DNA of 64,000 nucleotides from Psococerastis gibbosa (Eukaryota > Arthropoda > Insecta > Psocodea > Psocidae). A program made the position numbers and the translations under genes. Below the pieces are notes generated by a model. That model was not told the origin of the DNA. It saw only the letters and a list, made by a program, of their open reading frames with translations, and made no database searches. The stretch covers positions 16,362,855 through 16,426,854 of the forward strand of contig OZ020491.1 in NCBI GenBank assembly GCA_963971405.1, given 5' to 3'. Shown here in pieces: positions 20,701-31,515 of this stretch (position 1 is the stretch's first letter; each line of letters opens with the position of its first letter).

Positions 20701-23700
20701 CATTTTTTTGTACAAAACCAAATACTTTTTTGGGAAAGCAACCTGAACGGTTTCGTTAGTCAATTTAACACCTAAAACATACCTGAAGGTAGAAATCATC
20801 GATAGGAAGGTTTCGTAGAAAAAATATTTTTTAGTCATTTTTCATTAAAATTTAGTTATTTTTATTTTTTTACCCCCAGAAGCAAACTATCAAGGGGCAA
20901 GCGACCCCCCGCATTTTGTTAACATTAGTAACGACTACAATATATGTGAATTTAAAAGAAATAGTTGGAGCCGTTTTTGGGAAATAATTTTTTTAGACGT
21001 TTTTTGAAAATAAAAACCCCCCAAATTGAGTTAGCCCAAAATAAAAAAAAAATGGTCCCGAGGTATGATTTTTGTGAACCTACGTGCCGAATTTCATCAA
21101 AATCGACTGAGTAGTTTGCCCGGAAATCGACGAACAGACAGACAGACATTTCGTAAAAACCACTTTTTTTTGGTTCCTGGGACCTCAAAACGTGTAATTC
21201 CGTTGAAATCTCGGAATCGAAAATTTGGACCGTCACAAAGCTTTCCTTATGCTACGTATAAATTGGAAAGCAAAAATTAAAAAGAGTGGCGTTAGGGCAT
21301 CAGTATTCTGGATCACATCACCAAAAGTAACTTACCATGGCAAATCCAGAGAGAAGTGCCGAAGTTTTGCTGGAAGCTTTAAGTTTTGCTCTGCTAAGTT
21401 GAAGCTTTCTCCACGAGAGGTAGCCTGGAGTGTGTAGACCATCGCCAGACTGAGACATCGTGGTCGACTTTCCCTGGAACAAGAAAATTGAATTTAAGTT
21501 AACATCCTCATAGTGATAAACGTCTTCTTAACTATTGTGCGCCCACACAACACTTATATTATAAATGTAAAAAATAGTTTACTCATCAGCAGGCATGGCA
21601 CGAGGTATAGTCCACGCAAAATGAGAAAAGTATGGATTTGGAATGTTTTGGTACTGTACGACACTGTAACCTTTTCGATTGCACCATTTTGTTATGCCTT
21701 GCATCCAATGCATTTCCCCTGTACAGATTTAATGAAAACACTTAAGACTGTTTTGTTCGAATGTTGTATGCAAAACTACAAAGCTTCTGTATTCCATATT
21801 AGATGTAAAAAGGGCATCAATGCGGATACGTCGCAAACACGATCGCAGGGTGTCATAAAGTAATTGATAAGTTCATCTTAGTTTTGGTATAAAGTATGTG
21901 GCCGGTAACTTTTTGAACTCATCCTCAGTGGCTGATACTGTTGGCGTCTCAGAACAGCCTCGGAATTAGGGACACGATCTCTCCAAGATATGCGCTGCAT
22001 TCATCTGCATTTTGCGGAAGAATTCAACAGAGGAGTCAACGGCATAAGGATGCAGAAGGCAACGGGAAACCACTGCATTAAAGGTCCTTCGGGGCATCCC
22101 TTGTACAATCATCATGAGCGAAAAGTTTAAAACTTATCGCTCAAATGATCGCCAATCTTCAACGTTGAAGGGGCACGAGAAGAAGAAGAACGGCCTGGAT
22201 ATACCGCAGCCCAAGCCTACGAACCCCGTTCTTATTGGTAAAGACTAATTTTTTAACATCACTTTAATTGCCTGGAACATTTATGCTGCGGCCGCATGTA
22301 ATGCCCAAAAAAGACCAGAGCACTGGAAGAATAGTCCTTTGCTTTTGAGTGGTGAAAGTGTCTTCTAAGGTCGGATTTGTAGAAAACATAGAAACAGGAA
22401 TAACCATACTCCTAATGTGGCTATTCCACTTGTCAGTTTTTCTTCAATTTTGAAAATGTCATTGACGGAAATATCATAAATGTTGCTGCAACATGCATAC
22501 ATATTTTTACACCTCATTCCACTTGTCTTCAATAATTTACTGACAATTTTTGTTTTCAAGTGGAATAGCCATCTAACCGTATTTTTAAAGTGTTAACTTC
22601 GGGGCAGTTATTATGGATACGGTAATATAGTAACCCAAAAAAAGGACACAGACTGATTTATTACATCTATAAATCCGGGGGATTCATCAGAAGAAGATAA
22701 TGAGGAGGATTGGATATAACATTCAGCTTGCAAATGTTTGACTTTAATACAGTGGATACGGTAACTACTTTTCTTTTTTAACATTTAATTCAGAAGTTTA
22801 GAAGTTTTGACGCAAACAGTATCAGCCACTGAGGATGTCAGGCCGATTGAGCTCCAAAGACTGTGGCCATTTGGTGTTAGTCCCGGCCATTTACTGTATA
22901 CCAAAACTAAGATGAACTAAGGCGCCCATTCCACATACATACAACGTCAATGAAAATTATGAAATTGAAGGACATTTCAATTTCTCATTGATGGGGGCCA
23001 TTCCATATGTTTTTCAAAAATTGACAATTTTCAATTGAAACGTATGCGCCAAATTTTTGAAATTTGTTTGCATTTGCTTCTTGAAATTGTATTTGTTTTC
23101 TTCGTCGCCTTATTATTTAATCCTTATTATAATTTTTACACAGAAATGCTTTCTTTTTAGAGAAATCAATTAAAATAGTTGTACTTGTCATATCACATGA
23201 CGCCATTTTTTAATTTTAGATTGCTTGTTTCATTGTTTGTGATTTTACTCTATTATCAATTGATCATTGATCAATTTTAACAATGGCATAGAGTAAAATT
23301 GAAATGCCCTTCAATTTCATAATTTTCATTGACGTTGTACGTATGTGGAATGGGCACCTTATCAATTACTTAATGACACCCTACGATCGTGTTTGTGACG
23401 CATCCGCATTGATGCCCTTTTTACATCTAATATGGAATACAGAAGCTTTGTAGTTTTGTATACAACATTCGAACAAAACAGTCCTAAGTGTTTTCATTAT
23501 ATCTGTATAGGGGAAATGCTTTGGATGTAAGGCATAACAAAATGGTGCAATCGAAAAGGTTACAGTGTCTTACAGTACCAAAACATTCCAAATCCATACT
23601 TTTCTCATTTTGCGTGGACTATACCAAGCAAACAAAATATTTTTGGAACAGTACTTGCCAGTCTAAAAATATTTGGGAATTCCCGTGATGGACCCCTTGA

Positions 23701-23810
23701 CCAAATAGATAACATTTATATTAAAACTTATTCTAAACACTTAATCTACAATACAAAATAAATTCTTTTAAAATTGTGGTACATATGTATTATGTATCAA
23801 AATGTATATA

Positions 23811-23852
<42 letters not shown>

Positions 23853-25135
23853 ATATTGTATCATATTTCACGTGATATTACTGATATTTGATTGTCTACA
23901 CCTTTCAAGCTTTTCTCCCTCCGATTGTCTATTATATTAATGGAAATTATCACAACCCTTCCCACTATCTCTCAATCGTATTACATTTCATTGCGCTTGC
24001 GCCTACTAGCTAAGCTAAGCTATGGGCTGTGTGTAATGGTCAATCATCTGGGCGATCAAACAGGAGCATTAAACAAATAATGCTACAAGCTGTTGATTAT
24101 CGTTTGGCAGTAGAACCGAGACCTTGAACAATATTATAACGCTATATAACTCAACGGACTTAACAGCCGCTTCCGTGGAACATTCTCACGCTGCAGAAGG
24201 TCGAAAATACGAGTATGACAAATACTCACACGGGACTTGAAAGCTTTCGGTGACCAAAAACCGGATTTTTGCAATGAGCCGAATTTCTCAGGAAACCTCG
24301 AAAGCATTACTTACTTACATTACTTATATTACTTAGAACGAAAAAGTGTTCGTATACATTCTGATATTTAGTGCTTATTTAGTCTCATTACTGGCCAAAG
24401 TTCTAGAACTTCTTCCACCCGATAACAGCACTTCTTTTTCTGGCTCTACAGCCCTTGATCTTTTCGGATTTGTACGACGCCCCACCATGTACGGACCCCC
24501 AACTCGCGGAGGTCGGTTTCTAATTCGTCATTTTCGAACATCCAACCACGGCCATAAGACTGCGGCTGGGTCACGCCTCCTTCCCATGCCATCTAGCACG
24601 GATCGGTGTCCGAGAGACTCCTCTATGTGAGTGTGGGGATCAAGAGGGTACTCCGGACCACATCACTTTTGAGTGCCCCCTCTACAGCCGGGAGAGGACA
24701 GAGCTTAATAGCAGGTTGCAGGACCAGGGGAAGTTGCCACCATTCACGTATATGGATGTGCTCCAGGACTTGGGCAGAGACGGTCCCTGGGCAACCTCGT
24801 TGTCCAGTGAGCTCCCGATAGCAGTCTTTTGCCAGATGGATTTGGTAATGGCTGTATACCCTTAAGCAAAAAAGCAAAAAAACATACAATGCAAGGATTA
24901 TCGACTATTCTCATGCAAGTAGCCTGGGTTTGTGATGTGATACGTGGGACACATTTGATGATCAGTTGTGATCTGTGAGGTCAACTAGCCGATGTGACCC
25001 ACGGATTGCTTCCTACATCTGGCCATCAGGGGACATTCCGCGCCAATACTACATGCGTAGCTTCTACCAAGTTGGCCTATACCTAGTCAAAACGTCTATA
25101 CTGCTGGTATCAGTTTAATATCTACATATCAGCAT

Positions 25136-25166
<31 letters not shown>

Positions 25167-28100
25167 AGTATTATCATTTAAGAGACGATCGGACGCAGAC
25201 ATACATCAGTCAGTATTTTTCATACAATTTCAATTTTCACATTTTCGCATGTTAGTGCGACTATGATATTACTGTAATATCATCTGTAATAATTACAGAG
25301 CAAGGAAGATGAAAGCAGTCAACAAGCTAAAGAAGCGTAAGATGGGCGATGGCCGCGACTAGTCATATAGTAATTTCTACGCACAGAACATTCTAAAAGC
25401 TTATAAGGGAAGAATTAAACACAAAAATATTTGAGACCCCATTTAAAACCTAGCAACAAAACAAATAAAATAATTTCTTAATACATAAAAGAACTAACCA
25501 TAGAGTATTCCAAGAATGGACGCATCTTGCGGATCCTCTGCGCTTTAAGATTTAGACGGGTCATTAGGAAACTCACGAAAAGTACACTGTATTCGTTCAA
25601 GTACAATAACCAACTGCCAATAGCAATAATGGAACTATAGTATATAACGGGCTATTAATCGTGTACGAAGGAAATATACCATAATGCGATTGCGATGGAT
25701 AATGGCTTTATTGAAGGTTTCAATTGCATTTGGAAGATAAGCCAGTTAAATGCCGCCAAGTGAAGGTGCGGAGAAAATTAGACCGCTATTCATGAGCAAA
25801 TGAATCCAATTTTAATTACTAGTAAGATTGTCTCGCTGGACTGTGAATGTGGTCTGTATAACTAGATCATGGATGAGCTCACAGCTGGGAAGGATGTAGG
25901 GCTAAGCTTACTAGCATAGAAACTTGGTTAAGTCACGCTCACGCCTGCTATTTTAAGCATGTCTAGTTTGTCCATTATCATCTGTGGCCGGTGCCGGTTG
26001 ACATCGAGGACGTACACAAGTTTGCCAGCCGCCAAAATTCATACGAAAAACAATGCCAATAATATCTGAAAATATCAATGTGGTCGTTGGCAGGCCAAGG
26101 TTCTAGTTCCATAAAAAACCATATTAATACTATAGTACTACTCTTACTACAGCTAATAATGCTAACACGGGACTTGAGAGCTTTAGCGGGGCAAAAACTT
26201 TAGAAAAACCCGGATGTACCCAAAGTCCGTCTTTATTATTCTAACATGGATCAGCCCTATACATGGAGCTACCCATCAGTATTATAACAGATTATAATAC
26301 CCAATAGCCAGTTAATAATACGAGGGACACTATTATCCAATACCTAATATAAAAGATACAAAACCCTCCACTAGGGCCCTAAAAAACCCTGACTATGTCA
26401 TTGAAATAGATCCAAAATATTAAAATTGTTGCGTAACAACTTATTACGGCAATCGGATACTTGTGGCAGGGGCAGAATACATATTAAAGGTGCAAACCTT
26501 AATAATATTATGAAATCTGACGCTGCAATCAACAGTTACTGTGCAAAAGCATGTGTAGGGTGCTCATAAAACTGATTGCAGGAAATGGCCACAGTAAACC
26601 ACAGTCGACCTGAATATATATCGCTGTGTTTGAGCAGTGGAGCTTACACTGTGTAATCAACTCCAATATGGAGGCAGCCATCAGAATTATCACTGATTAT
26701 TACCCAATAGACAATAATACTCATAGGAGGGGGTGGCTACCATGACCATACCCAGTCTATAAATGACAGCAGGCTTTCGTATCATTCAGATTCATGGACA
26801 AATTAATTCATAATAATTATGTTACTCCACAAATGTATTTGACGAAAGCATCAACAGCCGCCATGGGTGGGTGCAGAGGGGTGCTTGAGAATTGACAAAC
26901 TTATACTCAGGCGGGTGATTCTCGCCATATGCGCAATGCAACAAAATTGCCCCCAAGGTCAAGCAAGCAGTCGACAAATTTGGTTTGTACAGCAGAATTC
27001 GCAGAAAGAAATCGACTCTACCGTGTGACGAGCGTATTGGCATTAATTTAATTTAAAAATTACATTGGACCGTTTTTTATAGTTATTTCTTGCTTTCTAG
27101 ACATTTGTTGAAGTTTATTTTATGCATACTGCATACTCTTGCCGTACAGAGGGTTGCAGCCTGAGCGGCACGCACTGGTGAATGGTGGTAGCTATCTATT
27201 TATATATTATATAGATCAATGCTTATACTAGACACACTAGGACAGTGAAGACATGATGCCACTCTACCATGTAAGAAAATCGTCTCAATGGCCTGAGTAT
27301 GCTCAGTCTGCACAGATAACTAATGAAAATTGATACCGAAAAATGCAAACAAAATGTACTTTCTCAAAGGAAGCCGAATAAATTGTGTGTGTAGCTGCAC
27401 TTGATCAGCAGCTAAATGAATGCCTAATAATTTCAATTAGTTAAATATATTAATTAAAGTAACAGTACAGTAATACTAATATTCACTCGAAAACAAATAC
27501 TTTTGTAATTTCGCTCTTGTCATTTCGACTTCTTTCCGCCCTGTTTGCATTGCACAATAAGCTACAATACAAATATGTTTTGCTATAATTTTTGGTTTGT
27601 CTCGCTGATTTGTCCCTCTCGTTAAAGGGAACCAATTGATGGTTGTCTTTACATTGGAGAAGGTACCCAAGTTAGGTAGGTACGTGACTAGTACCCGGAC
27701 TTGGTTAAGTTATGCTGACGCCTGTTATGTTGTGTCAATGGCAAGCATGTCTAAGTTTGCCCACTGTCGCTTGTAGCCGGTGTGAGTTGACATACCAGTT
27801 TTGCACAGTGGCCAAAATTCAAGCAAAAACAATACCAATAATGCCCGAAATATCAATATGGTAATTAGCAGGGCAAGGTTCAATATATACATATATACGG
27901 ACAGTCGAAATATATATATTAAGATATATGTACTAAATAAGCAGGCCTACGGGCTACGTCCATATGCCCCCAAAAAATAAAATTTGAACTGAACGAACGA
28001 TCCTGTAAATAAATCTAAGCCAATTACTAGTCAATTAGTCTTAATAATTTGGAAGGCCTAGATTTCATGTCAGATCCTTTCTCCAGTACATGTATTAGAC

Positions 28101-28805
28101 CTCAACTAGCCTCTAGTATTGTCCTCATCTGTAGAAGGCTTAATCCAGGTACGTCCCAACATTTTCCTGGCATGGACATGGATTTATCATAAGGCACAAC
28201 AGACCTGAGAATGCTTGGTAGGCTACTTCAAATACATTACGTTGTTTATGCCACATGGAAAGACTCAAAGCAACTCCAAATTTTAACGAAAGAAATACGT
28301 CGAAAATCTACAAAATCTTCCGGAAATTGAAAGAGACTGACCATCTATCGTGCTAATGCCATAAAATGGAACCGTAGAAGGTTTAAACACAAGTATTTAA
28401 CTTAGCAGGCTCAACGCTGGCACGATGAACCAGTTAACAAAAATAACATTTGAATTGCAAAAGGGCAAACTAACCCACATAGGCTAATTCCCAAAATAAA
28501 CAATATTTCCTTTATATTTTATAGAAAATTTACCTTTTGAGAACATGCAGCCGAAACATTTGACACAGAAACAGATCGATCTAATCCATTCGTTGATGCA
28601 TACATAGTTCCAAGAAAATCACTAAAAAAACACGAGTGTCACAAAAAACGTACGTAGGTACTTAGGCTAGCAGGTACTTCGCATAGATAGCAGGCTAACC
28701 CAACTGGCACTACGATCAACAAAACAACCAACAACAACAAAGGTGGCATTTGAATGACAAAAGTGCAAACAAACTCACTTCATTTCCCGGCGTCGTCGAT
28801 TCCAT
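17765..28805 (-). CDS. Orai: Orai calcium release-activated calcium channel
   Basis: Four coding exons join in phase: 28805-28779, 21473-21336, 18972-18767 and 18068-17765, predicting about 224 residues. Orai forms the plasma-membrane pore of store-operated calcium entry and is opened by STIM in the ER. The product shows the cytosolic [20 protein letters not shown] segment before TM1, then [13 protein letters not shown] (TM1 with the pore-lining Glu), TM2 with [14 protein letters not shown], the [13 protein letters not shown] loop, TM3 with [17 protein letters not shown]4 with [19 protein letters not shown], and the STIM-binding C-terminal helix [13 protein letters not shown]. Length and motifs match insect Orai short forms. 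Translation could start at MESTTPGNE or at the internal MSQSGDG in the second exon. All donors and acceptors are canonical. Introns are filled with transposons, but the coding frame is clean, so it is likely functional. Confidence 0.95.
18069..18766 (-). other. Orai intron between exons 3 and 4
   Basis: 698 bases, GTAAGC to TTTCCAG. No repeat that I can assign; short ORFs only. Confidence 0.7.
18767..18972 (-). CDS. Orai: Orai exon 3 (TM1 end, TM2)
   Basis: It opens in phase 0 after GCTGTTTCAG with [11 protein letters not shown], which contains the selectivity-filter Glu. It ends two bases into a Trp codon at CATTG|GTAAGC. Confidence 0.95.
19088..19267 (+). repeat. SINE-like element, copy 1
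   Basis: The head CGATGGCCAGGTGGTAACG resembles a pol III A box from a tRNA-like head. The body carries GATCGGAGACGTGTCGT and CAATCGGATACATTC. It ends in an A-run (19249-19267). Two more copies lie at 29461 and 38365 in the same orientation. A clear B box is not visible, so the tRNA origin is inferred. Confidence 0.7.
19268..20450. other. Orai intron 2, unassigned sequence
   Basis: No exon signals were found. It holds an A-rich stretch at 20090-20115 and otherwise unremarkable sequence. Confidence 0.4.
20451..21270 (+). mobile_element. GACA-repeat Helitron/HINE-like element, copy A2 (full length)
   Basis: It starts GAACCGGTCCGAGTTTACTCG and ends ATAAATTGGAAAG. A subterminal TGCTTTCCAATTTAT (20476-20490) is the inverted copy of the right end (21258-21272). 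CGAGTTTACTCG near the left end can form a hairpin. The interior has an A-run of about 30 (20671-20700), CAAGGGGCAAGCGACC, the AATTTCATCAAAATCGAC core and a short GACA run. It lies in Orai intron 2, only about 65 bases from exon 2. No coding capacity is seen. Confidence 0.8.
21336..21473 (-). CDS. Orai: Orai exon 2 (N-terminal cytosolic segment to TM1)
   Basis: It opens in phase 0 after TTCTTGTTCCAG as [18 protein letters not shown], runs through the [12 protein letters not shown] basic segment and ends SGFAM at ATG|GTAAGT. The internal ATG (21458) gives an alternative 210-residue start. Confidence 0.95.
22417..22576. mobile_element. Small TIR element GGCTATTCCACTTG
   Basis: Ends are TGTGGCTATTCCACTTGTC and CAAGTGGAATAGCCAT. 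An inner pair CCACTTGTCTTCAA and TTCTTCAATTTTG is also partly mirrored. The ends echo the ATTCCAC of the palindromic MITE group, so it may be a distant member; the core GTAGCAGACATT is absent. Confidence 0.5.
22921..23358. mobile_element. Palindromic MITE B4 with internal unique core
   Basis: Ends are GGCGCCCATTCCACATAC and GGAATGGGCACC, with TAA on the left and TTA on the right. Arms (CAACGTCAATGAAAATTATG..) match those of the 45761 element. Inside lies a 150-base non-palindromic segment (CATGACGCCATTTTTTAATT, GATCATTGATCAATTTTAAC) that is also the core of the elements at 36018, 37877, 38802 and 60830. The insertion splits the right arm of the 2-kb inverted-repeat element. Confidence 0.8.
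23626..24460. other. Orai intron 1, unassigned; TA microsatellite
   Basis: A TA run lies at about 23808-23851. No coding or other repeat signal that I can support. Confidence 0.5.
24461..24865 (+). pseudogene. Non-LTR retrotransposon C-terminal fragment
   Basis: With a frame change near 24560 it reads [20 protein letters not shown], then [19 protein letters not shown] and [20 protein letters not shown], a zinc-type motif (C-x-C..H..C). It ends MDLVMAVYP and TAA at 24865, followed by an A-rich CAAAAAAGCAAAAAAAC tail. This is the usual tail of R1/Jockey-type ORF2 proteins. Everything before the last 150 residues is missing, so it is a 5'-truncated dead copy inside Orai intron 1. Confidence 0.75.
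24866..25920. other. Orai intron 1, unassigned; TA microsatellite
   Basis: TA repeat at 25137-25161. Short ORFs only. Confidence 0.5.
25921..26106 (+). repeat. Interspersed repeat I, copy 1
   Basis: It shares ACTTGGTTAAGT, GCATGTCTA.GTTTG, GGCCAAAATTCA.. and ATATCAATATGG-type blocks in the same order with 27697-27884. A 5' fragment also occurs near 37600-37630. No TIR or A tail is apparent. Confidence 0.55.
26107..27696. other. Orai intron 1, unassigned
   Basis: A diverged repeated block (CCATCAG.ATTAT..ATTATTACCCAATAG) occurs near 26270-26340 and 26665-26735. Nothing else can be assigned. Confidence 0.35.
27697..27884 (+). repeat. Interspersed repeat I, copy 2
   Basis: Second copy of the 25921-26106 repeat, with a small insertion (GTGTCAATGGCAAGC). 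It runs into ATATATACGGACAGTCGAAA, the inverse of a segment at 57405-57430. Confidence 0.55.
27885..28778. other. Orai intron 1 next to exon 1; local duplication
   Basis: The block near 28405-28480 (GGCACGATGAACCAG.., CATTTGAATTGCAAAAGGGC) resembles 28695-28775 (GGCACTACGATCAAC.., CATTTGAATGACAAAAGTGC), the intron side of exon 1. This looks like an old tandem duplication of the donor-proximal intron. No second exon 1 is visible. Confidence 0.4.
28779..28805 (-). CDS. Orai: Orai exon 1 (start codon, MESTTPGNE)
   Basis: 27 coding bases from ATG to GAA|GTGAGT. Phase 0 matches the opening of exon 2 (GKSTT), giving [17 protein letters not shown]. The exon is short but has a consensus donor and an upstream 5' UTR free of ATG for at least 40 bases. 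Confidence 0.7.
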
Positions 28806-29142
28806 CGTAATGTACAATCACAAAACGCGAAATTGCGAAGAAGGCTTTCCAGAGCTCAACAATAAACAGGTGTTTGTCGTATACAGTCTTATCGCGAATA
28901 GCTAATCCTAGCGCCACCATGATGACAGTGGCTCCCCATGGAACTATGGTTGAGTCGTAAGCGGTCGGCCTTCGTGAGGGTCATATGGGTGAAAGCGATA
29001 ATACACAAGACTGGAGCGCGCGCTACAAGGATGGGCTTCACAACAAGAAACATTAGTTATTAAGAAGTGTGCTTACTGCTTTCGTTTAACTTTAAAGCAA
29101 CGGAGGAGTCACACCCCTCACACGTAAGGCACTATATACCCG
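28806..29142. other. Probable 5' UTR and promoter side of Orai
   Basis: Upstream of the Orai start the sequence is less AT-rich with a few GCGC/CGCG sites (28980-29025). No TATA box or defined start site can be named. Confidence 0.35.
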
Positions 29143-29400
29143 GGTATTGTCATCCGCCATTTTTTATCCCATATTTCCTATATGCTAAGTATTGTAATTA
29201 TTTTTAAGAAAAGTAAAAGATTGAAAAAAACGAAAACAAGTTTAGTATTTTTTAATGAAACACTTCCCTAATTGGTAGAACGTTTTTTATATAGAAAATA
29301 AATAAACAACGATAAATTTCTAATAATAAATAGGTAAACGCCCAATGCTTGGCTTATACACCAGACTTATAATGGATAAAAAATGGCGGATGACAATACC
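29143..29400. mobile_element. MITE with 27-bp perfect-type TIRs
   Basis: 258 bases. Ends are GGTATTGTCATCCGCCATTT and the inverted partner at the right. The interior is AT-rich without coding potential. No clear target duplication. Confidence 0.8.
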
Positions 29401-29460
29401 TGTCTAATATAGAGCCCTACTCACACGACAACATTTCCGAAATTTGTTTACTAATATTAG

Positions 29461-29624
29461 CGACCGAGGTGGTAACGCGTGCTTGCACTTGTGCGAGTCT
29501 TTACACGCCATGTGATCGGGGACGTGTCGTAACTCAACACGGGTACTAACCTACAGAGGCGACTAAAAAGGTCAATCGGATACATTCATTAAATTGTTTG
29601 TATGCGATTAATCTAAAAAAAAAA
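29461..29624 (+). repeat. SINE-like element, copy 2
   Basis: It matches copy 1 along its length (GCTTGCACTTGTGCGAGTC, AACACGGGTACTAACC, CATTCATTAAATTGTTTG) and ends in ten A. Confidence 0.72.
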
Positions 29625-30004
29625 GGTTGTAACCCTGTCAAATTATTGTTGTCATGCTGTGGCTATGGTCGAAGGCGAAGTTGGGAAGGTTGAAGGATCT
29701 TCGGGCGAACAAAATAGTAATTAGGACGGAACTACCCCCCCCCCCTCCTGGACGAACTGCAAGGTAGGCAGAATAAATGGCGACAGAGGGGCAGCTTGTG
29801 TCGTCGTAGAGTTCACCCCGAAGAGAAAGCAAGCTGTCCCGTGTGTCGCCCCAGGCGAGGGTGGGCGGACTGTTAACAACTGGCAAGAAGAAGCGGAAAA
29901 TCGAAGAAGATGGTGAAGTTTCGTACAAAAGGCCAAAAGTCCCAAAAGGGCTACTGAACACTGAACGCTGACAACTGGATTACCATTTAATAGAACCCTT
30001 TTAT
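29625..30004. other. No gene seen; GC-richer segment
   Basis: Both strands have long open frames (29638-29961 minus) over a GC-richer stretch with a C/T run at 29735-29749, but no recognisable protein or splice sites. Confidence 0.35.
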
Positions 30005-30202
30005 AGTGGCTCCTACACGGTCAGTAATAATGTCATTACCTTATCAAGATGACAGTAATAATGATCGTGTAAGGTGGACAAAGTTGGAAATTAGAAAAAT
30101 AATGACAGGGATCCATATATTCTGATCACAGCTGCAGCATTACTGAATAGTAATGTCATTACTGATAATGTCATTATTATTGAACGTGTAGGGGCCGCTT
30201 AA
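30005..30202. mobile_element. MITE GTGGCTCCTACAC
   Basis: Ends are GTGGCTCCTACACGGTCAG and ACGTGTAGGGGCCGC. Subterminal TAATAATGTCATTAC repeats are inverted and partly duplicated on both sides. About 198 bases, non-coding. Confidence 0.7.
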
Positions 30203-30300
30203 GTTACGCTCGAAAATAACCTTTACGGCTAGCATTGGCGCAGAGCAGGGAATTGGAATTTGCTATTAAGTTAAAATTGAATTGCTCCACATCATAATAA

Positions 30301-30568
30301 CAAGCGACCCCCCGCATTTCGTTAACAATAATAACGACTACAATATATGTGAGTTTAAAAGAAATCGTTGGAGCCGTTTTTGAGAAATAATTTTTTTAGA
30401 CATTTTTTTGAAGTTTTTTGAGAATAAAACCCCCCCAAATTAAGTTAGCTCCAAATAAAAAAAATTGTTCCGAGTTATGATTTTTGTGAACCTACATGCC
30501 GAATTTCATCAAAATCGACCGAGTAGTTTGTCCGGAAATCGACGCACAGACAGACAGAACGACAGAAC

Positions 30569-30612
<44 letters not shown>

Positions 30613-30733
30613 TTTCGTAAAAACCACTTTTTTGGGTTCCTGGGGCCTTAAAACGTGCAAATTCGTTGAAATCTCGGAATCGAAAATTTCGACCGTCACA
30701 AAGCTTTCCTTATACTACGTATAAATTGGAAAG
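30301..30733 (+). mobile_element. GACA-repeat Helitron/HINE-like element, copy A3 (5' truncated)
   Basis: It begins at CAAGCGACCCCCCGCATTT and runs to ATTGGAAAG. It has the longest GACA run of the window (30545-30611, with two GAACGACA interruptions). Confidence 0.8.
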
Positions 30734-31515
30734 CAATAATAAAAATGCGTGTATTTATTAGAAAAACATTACAAATCATACATTACAAACCGGTGCCAAA
30801 AAAGCGCGTTTGGATCACCGAACAAACATCACGAAATTCATTCACTATTGACAAAAGTTCCTCAGTTCCTAATAGCCCTCATGTACCTGTACAGTAATTT
30901 GCCGTGCCTCGCTGGATAGTACATGAATGCTTTTTAATTTTTAAAGAAAGAAAGAAAATTGTCTTTATTTTCTATATGGGCGAATTTTGGGCCTGTCGGC
31001 CCACTCTTACAACTAACCCAGTCCTCTACGCAATCATCTAATACAGCTCTAAACATACTGAAGGTCCTTGTACATAAGCCTATCTCCGTTATCTCACTAA
31101 GTCACCAATGAGTACCTCACCCCAGGGACCACACTGATTTACTTTCAAAATAGTACTTCATATTCAAGGCAAGTTCTTCTTTCGCAGGAGATCATTATTC
31201 AATACCAGTTTACCAAGTGCCAAGTTATGAGTCATTCCTCAATTCTTAAGTCCATTGTACTTTTAATAATTCAAAGCTTCCTCTACAACGGTGAAATCAT
31301 CGTTCAGGGGTGGGCGAACCTAAAGCTAGTCAGTTGGTAGATAATGTCTACTCACAACTTTCTGAATAATAATCTAATCTTCTAGTAACTGACTACTAGT
31401 CAGCACGTCACAAAGTCGTTCAACAGCCTAGAGTGGGCGTTGGCTAAGTAAGTAATCAGCACGACTCAAAACTTGTGGGCTGTACGCATAAGACCGAAAT
31501 AACACCTAAAAAAAA
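30734..31515. other. No gene seen
   Basis: A GAAAG run and GTCTTTATTTTCTATATGGG near 30940-30980 resemble 3' ends of insect non-LTR elements, but no protein fragment is visible. Confidence 0.35.

Larger units (their letters stand above)
21604..23625. mobile_element. 2-kb element with 345-bp terminal inverted repeats
   Basis: The left arm (21604-21948) and right arm (22808-23625, interrupted) are inverted copies. They share GGTATAGTCCACGCAAAATG, GTTGTATGCAAAACTAC and CAGTGGCTGATACTGTT. The right arm is split by palindromic MITE B4, and the left arm preserves the empty site (ATTGATAAGTTCATC). The right arm also has about 55 extra bases before 22890. The middle holds a fragment resembling the 5' leader of the endonuclease-RT family (about 21980-22110) and a smaller TIR element (22417-22576). 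No transposase is seen. Long TIRs suggest a foldback-type non-autonomous transposon. Confidence 0.75.

Noticed and set aside
29638..29961. 107-codon minus-strand open frame
   Set aside because: Overlapping frames are open on the same strand, and composition follows the GC-rich, C/T-run sequence. No domain or splice sites.
30545..30611. CRISPR-like short repeats
   Set aside because: It is a plain GACA microsatellite inside a transposon, in a eukaryotic context.
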